Assembly: GCA_002778195.1 (NCBI GenBank)
Contig: PCDI01000011.1
Coordinates: 965,763 to 1,029,762, forward strand
Length of the DNA: 64,000 bases
Direction: 5' to 3'
DNA from: Raffaelea ambrosiae
Taxonomy: Eukaryota > Ascomycota > Sordariomycetes > Ophiostomatales > Ophiostomataceae
A program made the translations under genes and the position numbers. Every line of letters starts with the position of its first letter. Position 1 is the first letter of the stretch. Below, piece by piece: positions 47,405 to 58,332 of this stretch. Under the pieces are notes generated by a model. The model saw nothing but the letters and a program-made list of their open reading frames with translations. It made no database searches and was not told the origin of the DNA.

Positions 47405-50400
47405 GGGTTTGGTTTTTTTCCCTCTCCTTTGTTCTCATCCTCCTCCTTTGTCCCCGTTCAGCGGCCCCGTTTCATTCTGCTCTCTGGCCTCTGTTTTGTC
47501 CGGTCGTCTCCTTTTTGCCTGGTGGACTTTCCATTGTGAATTGATTTATTGGGCAGGAAGAAAAGCACCAGAAAACCGGATGCGACCCGCTTTTCCTTTA
47601 ATTTTTGGGACGGGGCGCTTTGCCTACAATGTATCCGTTGTCCGTTGTTGCCTTCGGGGACGCCGTTGGGCGGCCGGTAATAGGGATCTCTAGCTCCAGG
47701 GATGGTGGGGTGGGTGATGCGGATGGGGGGAAGAACACTATTCCGAGCCAGTCACAGCGAAAAGCCCCCCAAAGCCCCCCAGACCTAAAAACCTAAAGAC
47801 CTAAAGACCCAAGAACTCGAGGACCCAAGGACCCATAATACCAAAAAAAAACAAAAAAAAAAACACACCTAAAACCCCCCCAAAGTGCAAAAAAAAAAAC
47901 CCAACGGGTGCAGTGCCTGCCGCCCGGAGAATCCAATGGCGCGAAAGGCGTTACAGATTGTCTAGGTTCTAATAATAATAATAAAACAATAAAGAGGATC
48001 GGCTTAGCCTGGGGCGACAAAAAAAAATAGGAGAACAACGCCAGCTTGCCCCAGAAGGCCGTTTTGTTTCGCTACGAGTACGTCCGTAGCGTCCTTGCGG
48101 ATCCGGAGGAACAGGACGAGACAAAGAGACGGACGTGGAGGACGAGGCGACGAAGGCGAGGCCGTCAACGAGGGGACATGTGTGATGGAGCAACAATGTG
48201 TTGAGTGTGTCTGGAGATGCGTCGGCGGCTGCAGTGCCCAAGCAGTGTGGTTGCCAGCGGTTGCCAGTTGGTTGCCAGTTGGTTGCGCAGCCTGTTCAGG
48301 GTATTTTTAGACCAGGGTTGTCTGAGAGAGCTGGAAACCTTTGTACGGCATGAACCAAAAAAGGGAAATCAGATATCCTCTGACGACCATGCGCAGTTGC
48401 AGGGGCCGGCTAATGTTGCTGTGTTTGCTGCTGGTGCTGTTACAAGCTGCATCTGATTGTCTGGTATCAATGCAACGCTGATCGCCCATCGCCCACACAC
48501 ACTGCAACTGCAACCATGAGAAACACGGACAAGTGCCCGCCCCAAGTCCGGCTGAATCGTTCGTCATCTCAAGAGAGGGTCGCATTGATTTGCACGGCGC
48601 TGTCTTTCTCTCTTCGTGATGCTGCCCGGGACGGGGGGACCACACCCCTGCCGCAGGTAATCAAAGAGACATGGAAAAAACGGGCGGTCACGAACAGACA
48701 AAATCAAATACTGTCTCCTTTGTCTCGTGTTTTGTGTTTGTATTTGATTTTTATTTTTATTTTTATTTTATTTTTCTTCAGTTCTCTTTCTTGGGCTCTC
48801 TGTTGGCCCTGGCAAGTCGGCGATGTAATAAGATTCATCGTAACATGGGCCCGTTTTCCTTGGGGAAGCGGCGTCACAGAATGGACTTGCTAGGGTACGA
48901 TACTGTTTGTAGTTTTTGTGCTATGTTTGCGCCGGGCATGGCGTGCGTTCTTTTTTTTGGTTACAGGGGCGTCCCAGATGAGCGGATTTGCTTTCCCTCC
49001 TCCCCCTCCCTCCTGCCAAATAACAGCCACCGGGTGGCTTTTGCTGCCTGCGCTGAGAGATCGCCAAGCAACTGCCGCCCTCTCGGCTGGGTTCTTTCTC
49101 TTTACCGACACATAGGAATGGGATGCATGCTCCTTCCTTTTGCATCCCGCCCGCGTCCCGTGTGTGCGTGTGTGTGTGTGGTTGTGTGTGTGTGCTTTCG
49201 GGATACGCGAGAAACAAGCAGGGCGGAGAAGGGCGGAGAAGGACAGGTGATCACTCATTGTGTCAGATCTCGGAAGGCAGGGCATGTAACTCTGTATGCA
49301 TGTATATCTTTCTCTTTCTCGGTATCATGCTGGCAAAATGATACTCGAGACATCGGACATGGGCAGGGTCAGCCACAAGATGGACGTTTCCACAAGAGAC
49401 CCATTTTGCAGGTATCGCAAGATGCTGTTTACCAGCTCTGTCTCTCTCTCTCTCTCGTTTACTCGTACTCGTTCGTCTATTCGTGTTTTGGTTTTATTTG
49501 ATTTCGTGCTCCGCCCCCATCCCGTGCTGTGGTTCACTGTCCGGGGGATGTGTTGTTTGGCGTGAGACAAACTTCAATAGTGTGTGCACATCGTTTTTTT
49601 TTTTTGGGCACCGTCCTTCGTCGGGTGCTTGGTTCCATTCATCAGTGCTTTGCTGGAGAAAACTGTGGGCTGTTGGCAACCAGTCTAGCGCAATTTTTTC
49701 TTTTCTTTTTCATAACGGAGCTTACTTTGTCGGTCCTCGAGTGCGACCCTACAGGAATGAACGTTTAGGACACAGCTCTGTTTCGTTCCTTGATTTGCCA
49801 ACTACGAGTATGATATTCAAACAACACGAAACCCATGCCCGCCCCAAGGTGTCGTCGGGAGCGGGCCAAAATAAAATAAGCCTGGGCCAGGACGGGGGGC
49901 GCTGCTCGGGCCAGAGCGAGAAGGAAGATGATTTGAGGCTTTCTCGGGTCTGTTCATTGGGGTCACTTGGTATCGTGTAGTCGTATGCAGTTCTCTTTGT
50001 TTCTTTTCTTTTTGCTTTCTTATTTCTTTCTAGGCTTCTCTGCGACTGTTTCAACCTCGCCGTGTGGATCTCGGAGAGCAGCTGGATAGGGACTAGAAGC
50101 AGAATGGAGAGACCGAAAGGCCTCCATGACATAGGGCAGAGACCAGCGGAGATGCGATGATGCGAGGGCGATACCAACCCCAGGAGAGCAACGGCATCTT
50201 TTTTGACTACAGAGTACGGTGTAGCTACTATGCAGCTAGGCTCTCCGCGGCCCGTTGGGGCCGAATAGGGGTGCGCAGAAATCAACAAAAAACACACGCG
50301 CAATACTATCATGCACGCCGTATGCACGCATCTGGATCGTGTTGGCCCCGAGTGCCCCCCCAGAAGGCAGGGCAGACTTCCGATGTGCAGGGGTTCAGGA

Positions 50401-52806
50401 ATCAAGACCAGCGCCCCCAAAAAAAGTGTAAAATACAGGAACAGCTTCTCCGTTTCCCGAGTTTGAGCTCTAACAAAGTTCTGACCCCCCGGTGCGGCTT
50501 TCCGAGCATCAACAAAAGTCAACAGAACTTGAACATGGCTTTCGGCGGTGACCTCTTTCGCCCTTCCTCTAATTTGCATCCTCACATCCTACATACGAGT
50601 AGTCAGTAACTAGTCCTCATCCGCATCGGGAGCATTTCCCCCATGGGCACTTTGAATCCTCTGAGCCCAAATGCGGCCAAAACAAACGACTGCAACTGGG
50701 CAGGGGTCCAAGTTCCTCCGTCTCCAACAAAGGATCGAATCCCATTTTTCTGTGAAAGTCAATTGTGCTTGTTCGTATCCTCCCCCCAGGTCAGTTGGGA
50801 GCGGAAGGATTCACAATAGGGAAAACGGTCATCCTGTCGTGCATGGGGTCTGTTCTCTTGTCCCGGTCGTTTCCCTTTTTGGGCTAGCCCGGGGGTATAC
50901 CAAAATCTCCCCAATACCACGGTGTAATTATCTACGAGTACTACGAGTACTGGTATGTACGTACATGCATAGTAGTATGATTGATATGTGTCTTGATGGC
51001 GAGTTGTCAGCAGGCTGCAATTGCTCGTAGTTGCGAGATGCACGTACTATGTATACGGAATCAGAGGTGGGAGAACACGGCAACAAGATCAAGGTCAACA
51101 AAGTCAACTAGGTCAGCCATATCGGCGTAAGACTGCAGCATGTCGCGCGCGTGCAGCATATTGCTTCTTCTTCTTCTCTGCCTGGTTCCTGGTGGTGCCT
51201 ATTGCTTCTTTTCTGTTGCTGTTCTATTTTTGCTATTTTGCTGTTTTGCTGTTTTGCTGTTTTCTTGTTTTCTTGTTCTTGTCCAGAGGCTGGGACAACC
51301 TCGCTCATTTCAATTGCCAGCTATTAATACCAGGTAGACCATTGTTCTTTTTTGCTTTTTGCGCTGCCGAGGGTGAGGGGGCCGCGCTTCCATTTCATCT
51401 CCCCCCCCCCCCACAAAACCAGGCCTCTCTCTCGTATCTCTTTCTGTGTTTGCGGATTCAACCCTTCGAACCTGTTGTTTCTGACTTGTGGCTTATCTCG
51501 ATCTGTCCCGAGACAACTTTGTTCGTGCACATTTCGGCGATATTGTGGAATGTGTGGACGACGAACCCCGTTTTCCTGGACGCCGCAATCTGGAAAAGCA
51601 AGACACGGCGCAACGATCTTGGGGGCTTTTTTTTTTTCTTGTTCTCCCTCTCTTTCGGTTTTTGTAATGCCTATCCTTCTGGCTCGCTACTCCCCCTTGG
51701 GAAGGAGGACCATTTCGAGGCATCGTCAGTGGAGAGGGCCTAGTTGCTATGGAACTCGTAGTTCCAAGTAAAAAGAGGTTGAGAAGGATAATGAACCTTT
51801 TTTTTGGTCTACTTGCCCTGTTTCCTTTTCTTTTTCTTTTTCTTTTTTTTCGGCCTCCCCTGCGCCCCTCTGGCATTGGACCTTGCCGAATACTACTCTT
51901 AGAGAGATGACGCCCTGCAGCCTGCCGCTCGGCAAGTATTGTACGAGTATGTGTGGTGGGTATGGAGTGTGGGCTACTCCCTGACGAAGCATGCCCGGTC
52001 TGCCGTTGTACATGCATAGCAGGCTTGTGGGTTACATACTCATATTATTACTCCGTAACTACATAACTAGTAGCTATTTGGCAATGGGGTCTTTGTAGCC
52101 TTAATTAGCATCTTGCTATGTTGTCTCCAATGTCTCAAGTCTGGCTTCTGTGCCCCGCAACGACTACATAGTACTCGAGTCGTATGCACTTCATTGCTCA
52201 CTGCTTGGAATCGAAAGCGAGCAAAGCAAGAGAAAGAAGCTTGGACGGGGACCATAGTCTCGTAAATTACCCTGGTTGCCTGCCTTCCCTCCCCCGTCGT
52301 ATGCCCCAAGAAGCACGTCCTCTCCTCTCCGGTGCTTTTTTTTTGGGGGGGGGGGGGGCACTCCACTATCTTGCTTTCCCACTTTGTCGGGACGGATTAG
52401 AGGCTCCTGCACCGGGAACAAGCAGCAGTCGAGAAACGAACGATGCTGGCCCGGGGTCGCGCACCGTCCTTGCATCTTCAACCGTATCTTACATATGACT
52501 GCGCCGTACCCACACTTGCAACCGCAGTCCCTTTCCGAAGGGAGATGGATGCAGGGGGAGGATGTGCTTAATATTATGGCCAGGGAAGAAGAACTGGAAC
52601 CTGGGTGCAGAATATACTATGGAATGGAGAGAGAGAGAGCCAAAAAAGGACCAGAGAGCAAGAAATTAAATCCCAGGGGAAATCCCTTCCTGTTCGCTTG
52701 GACGTTGAGGAATGCGGGACGTTCATTCGAGGGCACACGGAATGCCACCCCTTCTGTGCCTGGACGGGATGCACAGCAAGAAAATCAAGCAAGACAAACA
52801 AACAGC

Positions 52807-52807
<1 letters not shown>

Positions 52808-52840
<33 letters not shown>

Positions 52841-52846
52841 GAACAA
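52808..52846. repeat. (CAA)n microsatellite
   Basis: About eleven AAC/CAA units in gene-free DNA, then degenerate copies up to about 52880. Confidence 0.9.
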
Positions 52847-53105
52847 CAAGAAAAACAAGAACAACCAGAACAACAACAAAAGGATACATGTACCTTTCGA
52901 CCAAATTTGCTTTTTCGTGGCCATCTCTTTTGTCTCCCCCCCTTGGTAAACCCCCCTGGCGGTCTTGTCCCCCCTCCCCCTTATTTGCTTTTGATCTTGC
53001 ACCCAGCGTTACCCAGTATTTTGCTTTTTTTCATTATTTCTGCTAGTTTGATCGATCTTAGGCAGGGAGGCACAGCGCAGCTTGCAACCCTGCACGGGTA
53101 GTTCA

Positions 53106-53125
53106 TACTATGTACATACATAGTA
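53106..53125. repeat. 9-bp hairpin TACTATGTA-CA-TACATAGTA
   Basis: Two exact inverted copies of the dispersed word lie around a 2-nt centre. Confidence 0.85.
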
Positions 53126-54690
53126 GCAATACTCCATCGCGGCCCAGCGCCTGGCTGAGATACGGGGGCAAGGTTTTGAGATTGAATTTTCCTGCATCCA
53201 TGTTTCGTCGGCGAAGATGGGGAGACGAACGAGAGGGTCCCCTTCCCAGGGGGTGTGTACTACCGTATGTATGTTCGTTTGGTGGGAAGGGTTTCCGAAG
53301 AAGCAAGAGAGGTGAGATTTTCTCCCCTTCAGCCGCTGCGACGCGAGAATGCAACCCTTCAGGACGGAGCAAAGGCACGAAATGAGGGCCGGCCTGACAA
53401 GGGTTTGGGGGGAGGGGGGTAGGGAGTGGATGACTTCTCGGCATCGTGTGCAGATGATGAGATGTGAGCATCTCTTCCGATCTGTGAGAAAGGGGGGGGG
53501 GGTTCACGATCCACAGCCACCGTGGTTCCGCCGGCCTGGGTACCAAGATGCGTGTGTTCGACTATTGCCGGACAACTCGTGAAGAGGACAGCAGCTTGTG
53601 CCGGCGGCGTGCTTCTGTAAGAGGAAGTTCAGAAGTCCAGGTCTTCAAGGCACATACGTACGCATATCTGTTCACATCTTCCCTCCCCACACGCTACCAG
53701 CAGTTGCACCGTTTGTGGCAAACGGGAACGCGTCAAAGCCCTCGAGAGAGAGCGGCCACAAAAAAAAAAAGAGGCCGCTCACTAACACTTGCAACGCCGA
53801 ACAGGCACAGACCCAAAGGGGGGAGCCGAATAAGAAAGACGAGCTACGGAGAGAAATGAGCGACGGCGAGCGGCCTGCCAAGAGCGGGCTTTGCCTTCAT
53901 TTTCCCTGTTCGCTCCAGTATCCGTCGTGCAGGCCGCTAGCAGCAACGACGATTGACGAGCAAGTTCCACTTGGGCGATGAGCGAGCGATCCGCTGGCGT
54001 TTGCGTTCTGGGGGGGGAGGGGGAGGGGGAGATGCACCGGTCTGGGACAAGGGGCGGAGGAAGCGTTGACAAGACGTGCCGGGCGATACACTAGCGATAC
54101 CTGGAAGCTGGCGGACTGGGCGTGGACTCAGCAGGTACCCCTTGAGTAGAGTGTATTTTTTTTCAGCTCAGGTCGTCTGAACTTCTTGGTCGATCATAAA
54201 ATAAAAGCAAAAAAAAAAAAAAACGACTTTGGGGGGGGGGGATGGGGGAGGGATATCCTAACGAGTACAGGGTATCGTATTTTGCAATAGGAGCCCTCCT
54301 GTACTGGCGCACTTTGAGGCTCGCCGAAAAAGGTACCCGCACGCAACCACCAGCAGCCATGGCGCGAGGCCTGTGACCAGCCCAGTCAGTACTTGTACAC
54401 ACTTTCTGCACTGGGAAGGAACGACTCAAGCTCGGCGTACCACATGCCAACCATACTGGCTGGTTGCTCATAATATTACAATAACTTGCACACAGGAAAA
54501 AGAAAGGAAAATGTAAAGAGGCAAGAGCGACACAGCGCGACGAAAGGGCAGGAACAACCCCCAGTACCGGGCCCCCTTTGCGAGGAAGGAGCGTTCGCAG
54601 CGTCATTGCCGCACAATGACGAAGAAAGTGGGCGAAATCTTGCCCAAATTTTGGCAAAGTTTTGTCCCAGAGAATAGCATCATTAAAAAC

Positions 54691-54776
54691 ACGGAAACAC
54701 GCGGAGACACGCGCAGCCACGCAGAGACACGCAGAGACACGAAGAGACACGCAGAGACACGCAGAGACACAAAGAG
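54691..54776. repeat. 10-bp minisatellite (GCAGAGACAC)
   Basis: Eight to nine units of 10 bp with few changes. Read as protein it gives a simple His-Ala-Glu-Thr-Arg-Arg-Asp-Thr series, which I take as repeat, not a gene. Confidence 0.88.
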
Positions 54777-55165
54777 CATTCTGGTCCTGGCACGGCCACA
54801 ATGGGGCAGCGGCCGCGCGCTCACCCGCGGCTGCAGGCGGCTGCTGTCAGGGAGATAAATGATGACAACGTCTCGGCCGTTTTGGCCCAGCGGGCGTCCG
54901 GTCTCAGTTGGGGAGACAAAGAACGACCGGCGTGTTATTACTCAGTACTGTCTCTCTCTCTCTCTCTCTCTTGCGAGTACGGTGTAGTAAGTTACTGCCT
55001 CTTGATCCGCTCCACTGCGAACACCAACGCCATAACCACCCCCTAGTCTGGCCCGCCCGCCTGAGCCTCTGGGTTGGGTTGCTGGCCCTTGTCACCATCA
55101 CCTGAACAGGCCCTTTCCTTGTCGGTGATTGTTCCCTACCGCTGCCAGAACGACGCTCGTCTTTT

Positions 55166-55186
55166 GGGGGGGGGGGGGGGGGGGGG
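55166..55186. repeat. Poly-G tract, 21 nt
   Basis: A run of 21 G in gene-free DNA, with the C-rich segment CACACCCCCCCCTCCACC about 20 nt further on. Confidence 0.85.
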
Positions 55187-55759
55187 CACACACCCGGGGA
55201 ACGTTCACACCCCCCCCTCCACCAGGATCGTCCTCCTCTAACCCGTTGTGGCCCAGCCCCGGCCGACAGACAAGCCCAACAAAGCAGAAATATGTACATA
55301 TACGGACTCACCGTTCGAGCCTCTGTGTGCGCAGCAGCGAAGGGGGGCGTGTGTGTGTGTGTGTGTACGTGTGTGCGTGGTGTGTGTGTGTGGGTTGTCT
55401 CATGGGCGGCCTTTGTTGCCAGAGCACGAGGGCGCCTTTCCGCCGGGAGGAAGACGAAAAAAAAAAAGGAAGCAACAAGAGTGGGAGCGGCAGAGCAGCA
55501 GATCAGCAGAAGCAAGCGCAGGCGCCAGGGCAGACAGACGCAGAGCAAAAGCAGAAGCAAGAGCGGCGGGACAGGACAGCCAGCCTGCAGTTCGAACGAA
55601 AAACAAGTGCTGAAAATGGCCATGCGCCCCTGCACGGGCACCTGGGCAGGTGCAAAGACGCCTCCAGAGACCGAGGGACCGCACAGCTGCTGGCGCTGCT
55701 GCTGGCACTGCATTGCCCGTGTCAATCGTCATTACCGGCCTAGCTGGGGCTGGATGGCT

Positions 55760-55817
55760 GACAAGACCAGCAAGACAAGACCAGCAAGACAAGACCAGCA
55801 AGACAAGACCAGCAGGA
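55760..55817. repeat. 14-bp minisatellite (AAGACAAGACCAGC)
   Basis: Four tandem copies of a 14-bp unit, the last grading into CAGGACCGGCG. Confidence 0.85.
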
Positions 55818-56530
55818 CCGGCGAGACGGTGGCTTTGGGGACCAGCGGGGCAGTCACGATCGACCTGTGCCTCCGCAGCCTCTGCGACTCTGGCTTGTCG
55901 GGCCTGCCTGCCACCTGCCTGCCCATATCTTACCTGTCCGGGTCGACGACCCCTGCTGGCTGCTGCCCTGCCAGATCTCGCTCGGCATTGCCAGCGCAAC
56001 CTCCTGGCATGGCTCTGGCGCCGTGACGGTGTGGTCCCTGGGCGATGACTGTGCTGCGCAAGACGCATTGCGCCTGCCTCCGTCTGCACCGTCTGAGATA
56101 CACAGTCTGAAATACACCGTCTGCTCCTGTGCACACGTCCTCCGTCTTGGGACCCGCCCTCCCTCCTCTGCGCCCCCCTATCAGATTGCGCCGTCGGGTC
56201 CCGCAAGGGCAACCTGGTCCCGGCCCAGCTGAAGGAAGGGGGCTAGTTACCTGCTTCGGCTTGCCTGCCTTTGGCTGCCCACGGAGAACACTGTGGAGAA
56301 TGTCTATCGTCCTCTCCCTGGCCCGCGCCTTCGCCCTTCTGCTGCAACCGCACACACACCCCCCTCCACCCCCCCCCGGCCTGCTTCGTTTACTTGAATA
56401 CCCACACTCTTTCTGCGCTACCCACACACCACGGAGTGGACAAGCACTTATTCGACTACAGGGCGCTACTTGCGCAGGCTACTTCGGACACTACTTGAAG
56501 AGGAGGGAGGGTTCACCAACGATGTCGTAT

Positions 56531-56931
56531 GCATCTTCCTCGACTTCCCTGACTTACAACGCGCACATCCCCCTCCCGTTTCTCCATTAAACTTTATTTA
56601 ACCAGATCCATCCACATATAATATCTCTTGCATCTCTCTTACACCTCCCCTTCCTTCCGTCTCAAACCTTCTTTTTCCCTTCTTTATCCCCCCCTTCAGA
56701 ACAATATATCTATCCCATCTCCTTCCTCCTCAACGTATACACTCTTTTCTTTGTTCCTATTATTCTCCATCACACACTATCTTTTGTCACAATATCCTCT
56801 ATTCTCGCCTCATCTCTCATCAACACCAATAACCCTCTGCCCTGCCACGACAACATCTACGTCAACGGTTCAGAGAACGGTTCTTAACGCCGTCTTTCGT
56901 CTCTTCTTCACACACACATACACACGTCACT
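56531..56931 (+). promoter_or_regulatory. ATG-free C/T-rich leader of the Myb gene
   Basis: About 400 nt with no ATG and a strong C/T bias precede the start codon at 56932. The sequence is mostly T, C and A, typical of a fungal transcription start zone and 5' untranslated region. Confidence 0.55.
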
Positions 56932-58332
56932 ATGACGAACTCACACAGAAGGGGCCCGTGGTCCTCCAGCGAGGACGCAGTGCTCCTGCGTCTAATTGGC
57001 GAAGGCCCGCCGTTGAACTGGGTCAAGATTTCCGAAGAGATCCAGACTCGCTCGCCAAAGCAATGTCGTGAACGCTTCTACCAGAACCTCAAGCCGAACC
57101 TGGACCACTCACCCATCACCCCGGAAGAGGGCCGCATTATTGAGAGCCTCGTCGAGACCATCGGCAGACGGTGGGCCGACATTGCTCGCCAGCTCAATGG
57201 CCGCAGCGACAACGCCGTCAAGAACTGGTGGAACGGCAACCAGAACCGCCGCCGCCGTGCTGCTCTGCGCCGCAACGCCAATGCGGCCGCCACTGCTGGC
57301 AATGCCTCTGCCGCTGCCAGCAACGCCTCTGTCGGCGTCTACCCTACTGCCGCCGTCAGCATGGCCAGAGCACCCGCCCACACCCACCAGCGGAACGCCA
57401 GCATAGAGGACCTGTACGAGGCCGCCGAGCATCAGGCACATACCTACCACCTCCACGAGTCCTACTCTGGCAGAGGCTACGCGCACGTCGACAAGGACGA
57501 GAGCGCCTACCGCGGCGAGCAGCGCCAGCTGCCCGTTCCCGCTCCGCTATCACAGAACGACAGCAGCTACTACGAAGCCCGGAGGCCCACGAGCCTCACC
57601 GTCCACCGCCCAGAACCTCAGCAGCCTTCGCGGGATTACACATACCAGCAACAGCAGTACCAGCCATACCACGAGCAACAGCAGCAGCAGCAGCAGCAGC
57701 AGGAGAGCTACCACAGCCAGTACGCCGCCTCCCAGTACCAGTACCGTCCACGGCATGTGCAGACCACGTCCAACTCGACACCGGCCGACTTCTTCAGCAG
57801 CGCCCGCCGCATGTCTGTGGCTGTCGCCTCGCCGAGCGCCGACTCCGTTGACCAGGGCCCAGCACCCTCGCTCATCTCGGATACTGGCTCTCCGTCTCTG
57901 CGCGGCTCATCTTCGCACGCCTGCTCCTCGCCAGCTCTGGAGCTGCCGCCTCTGTTGAACATCAACGGCGCCACTAGCAAGCCCAGCGACGACAGCTACT
58001 CCGCCTCTGCCCTGACGCCTACTCTTCCCAGCCTGACAGGCGCCTCGCGGACGTGGAACGACCGCTCCGCGCCCTCGTCTGCCAACCACTCGCCTGCGCG
58101 CGCCACATTTGCGCCTGACGAGTATGCCCACCGCGTGGCCCCAACCACCTACTACTCGCGCGAGTCGTCTGCAGTGCCAGTGGCCCCCGCTGAGGAGCGC
58201 CTGACGCCTGAGGTCAAGACTGCTGCTCTGGCCATAATGAACCTGCCCGAGTACGCCCACCGGCAGGCACAGAACGCCGAGAAGAAGGGGGAGCGTGCCC
58301 ACGCCCTCGGTCTGCGCGATCTGCTCAACTGA
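56932..58332 (+). CDS. R2R3 Myb transcription factor, FlbD/RCA-1-like
   Basis: A single-exon gene of 466 residues starts at ATG 56932 (CACTATGACG), the first ATG after a long ATG-free leader. Two Myb repeats lie at the N terminus. R2 (about 8-57) is GPWSSSEDAVLLRLI ... NWVKISEEIQTRSPKQCRERFYQNLKP. R3 (about 59-107) is ITPEEGRIIESLVETIGRRWADIARQL ... RSDNAVKNWWNG. Trp10, Trp30, Trp81 and Trp99/100 are visible. The RSPKQCRERF and NGRSDNAVKNWWNG signatures match the fungal FlbD/RCA-1 group, which controls asexual development in Aspergillus, so a DNA-binding role in conidiation is likely but not proven. The rest is low complexity: Ala/Asn-rich 108-140, a nine-Gln run (57676-57702) within a Gln/Tyr-rich stretch, then Ser/Pro. 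A conserved-looking helix, LTPEVKTAALAIMNLPEY, lies near residue 424. A different Myb paralogue cannot be excluded. Confidence 0.9.
   Translation: MTNSHRRGPWSSSEDAVLLRLIGEGPPLNWVKISEEIQTRSPKQCRERFYQNLKPNLDHSPITPEEGRIIESLVETIGRRWADIARQLNGRSDNAVKNWWNGNQNRRRRAALRRNANAAATAGNASAAASNASVGVYPTAAVSMARAPAHTHQRNASIEDLYEAAEHQAHTYHLHESYSGRGYAHVDKDESAYRGEQRQLPVPAPLSQNDSSYYEARRPTSLTVHRPEPQQPSRDYTYQQQQYQPYHEQQQQQQQQQESYHSQYAASQYQYRPRHVQTTSNSTPADFFSSARRMSVAVASPSADSVDQGPAPSLISDTGSPSLRGSSSHACSSPALELPPLLNINGATSKPSDDSYSASALTPTLPSLTGASRTWNDRSAPSSANHSPARATFAPDEYAHRVAPTTYYSRESSAVPVAPAEERLTPEVKTAALAIMNLPEYAHRQAQNAEKKGERAHALGLRDLLN
57676..57702 (+). repeat. CAG/CAA run coding nine glutamines in the Myb gene
   Basis: Nine Gln codons, mostly CAG, lie inside the coding sequence. 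The length may vary between strains. Confidence 0.85.

Larger units (their letters stand above)
40501..53200. other. Gene-free stretch with densest dispersed words
   Basis: No gene is recognised. It contains TACATAGTA or its complement at 40527, 40537, 41358, 41378, 46973, 52165, 53106 and 53117, and TACGAGTA or its complement at 41177, 43605, 43889, 47216, 47392, 48073, 49460, 49803, 50594, 50933, 50942 and 51942. It also holds an (AC)n(TC)n compound repeat at 45826-45863, a TTTTTA repeat at 48748-48775, TTGCTGTTT-type repeats at 51219-51275, a G14 tract at 52345-52358 and a CAA array at 52808-52846. Confidence 0.5.
53201..56520. other. Gene-free region upstream of the Myb gene
   Basis: No gene is recognised. 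The dispersed words stop at 53125. Contents: G-rich runs at 53400-53420 and 54005-54030, a 10-bp minisatellite at 54691-54776, a TC repeat at 54953-54971, a G21 tract at 55166-55186, GT repeats at 55347-55390 and a 14-bp minisatellite at 55760-55817. GC content rises from about 55 kb. The region may be distal promoter of the Myb gene. Frames of about 270 codons on the - strand are repeat-driven. Confidence 0.5.

Noticed and set aside
49749..50585. 278-codon frame on the - strand
   Set aside because: No recognisable family, codon use unlike the real genes, and overlapping frames on the other strand are equally long.
50735..50747. GGATCGAATCCC resembling a tRNA T-loop
   Set aside because: The stem bases do not pair with five base pairs and no D or anticodon arm lies upstream.
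54616..54858. Charged protein repeats (HAETRRDT)
   Set aside because: Translation of a 10-bp minisatellite.
55400..56212. 270-codon frame on the - strand
   Set aside because: Driven by the 14-bp minisatellite and GC-rich DNA; no domain, no conserved motif, no supporting gene structure.
57171..57851. 226-codon frame inside the Myb gene
   Set aside because: Shifted frame of a gene with clear Myb repeats; composition is Arg/Gln/Pro noise.
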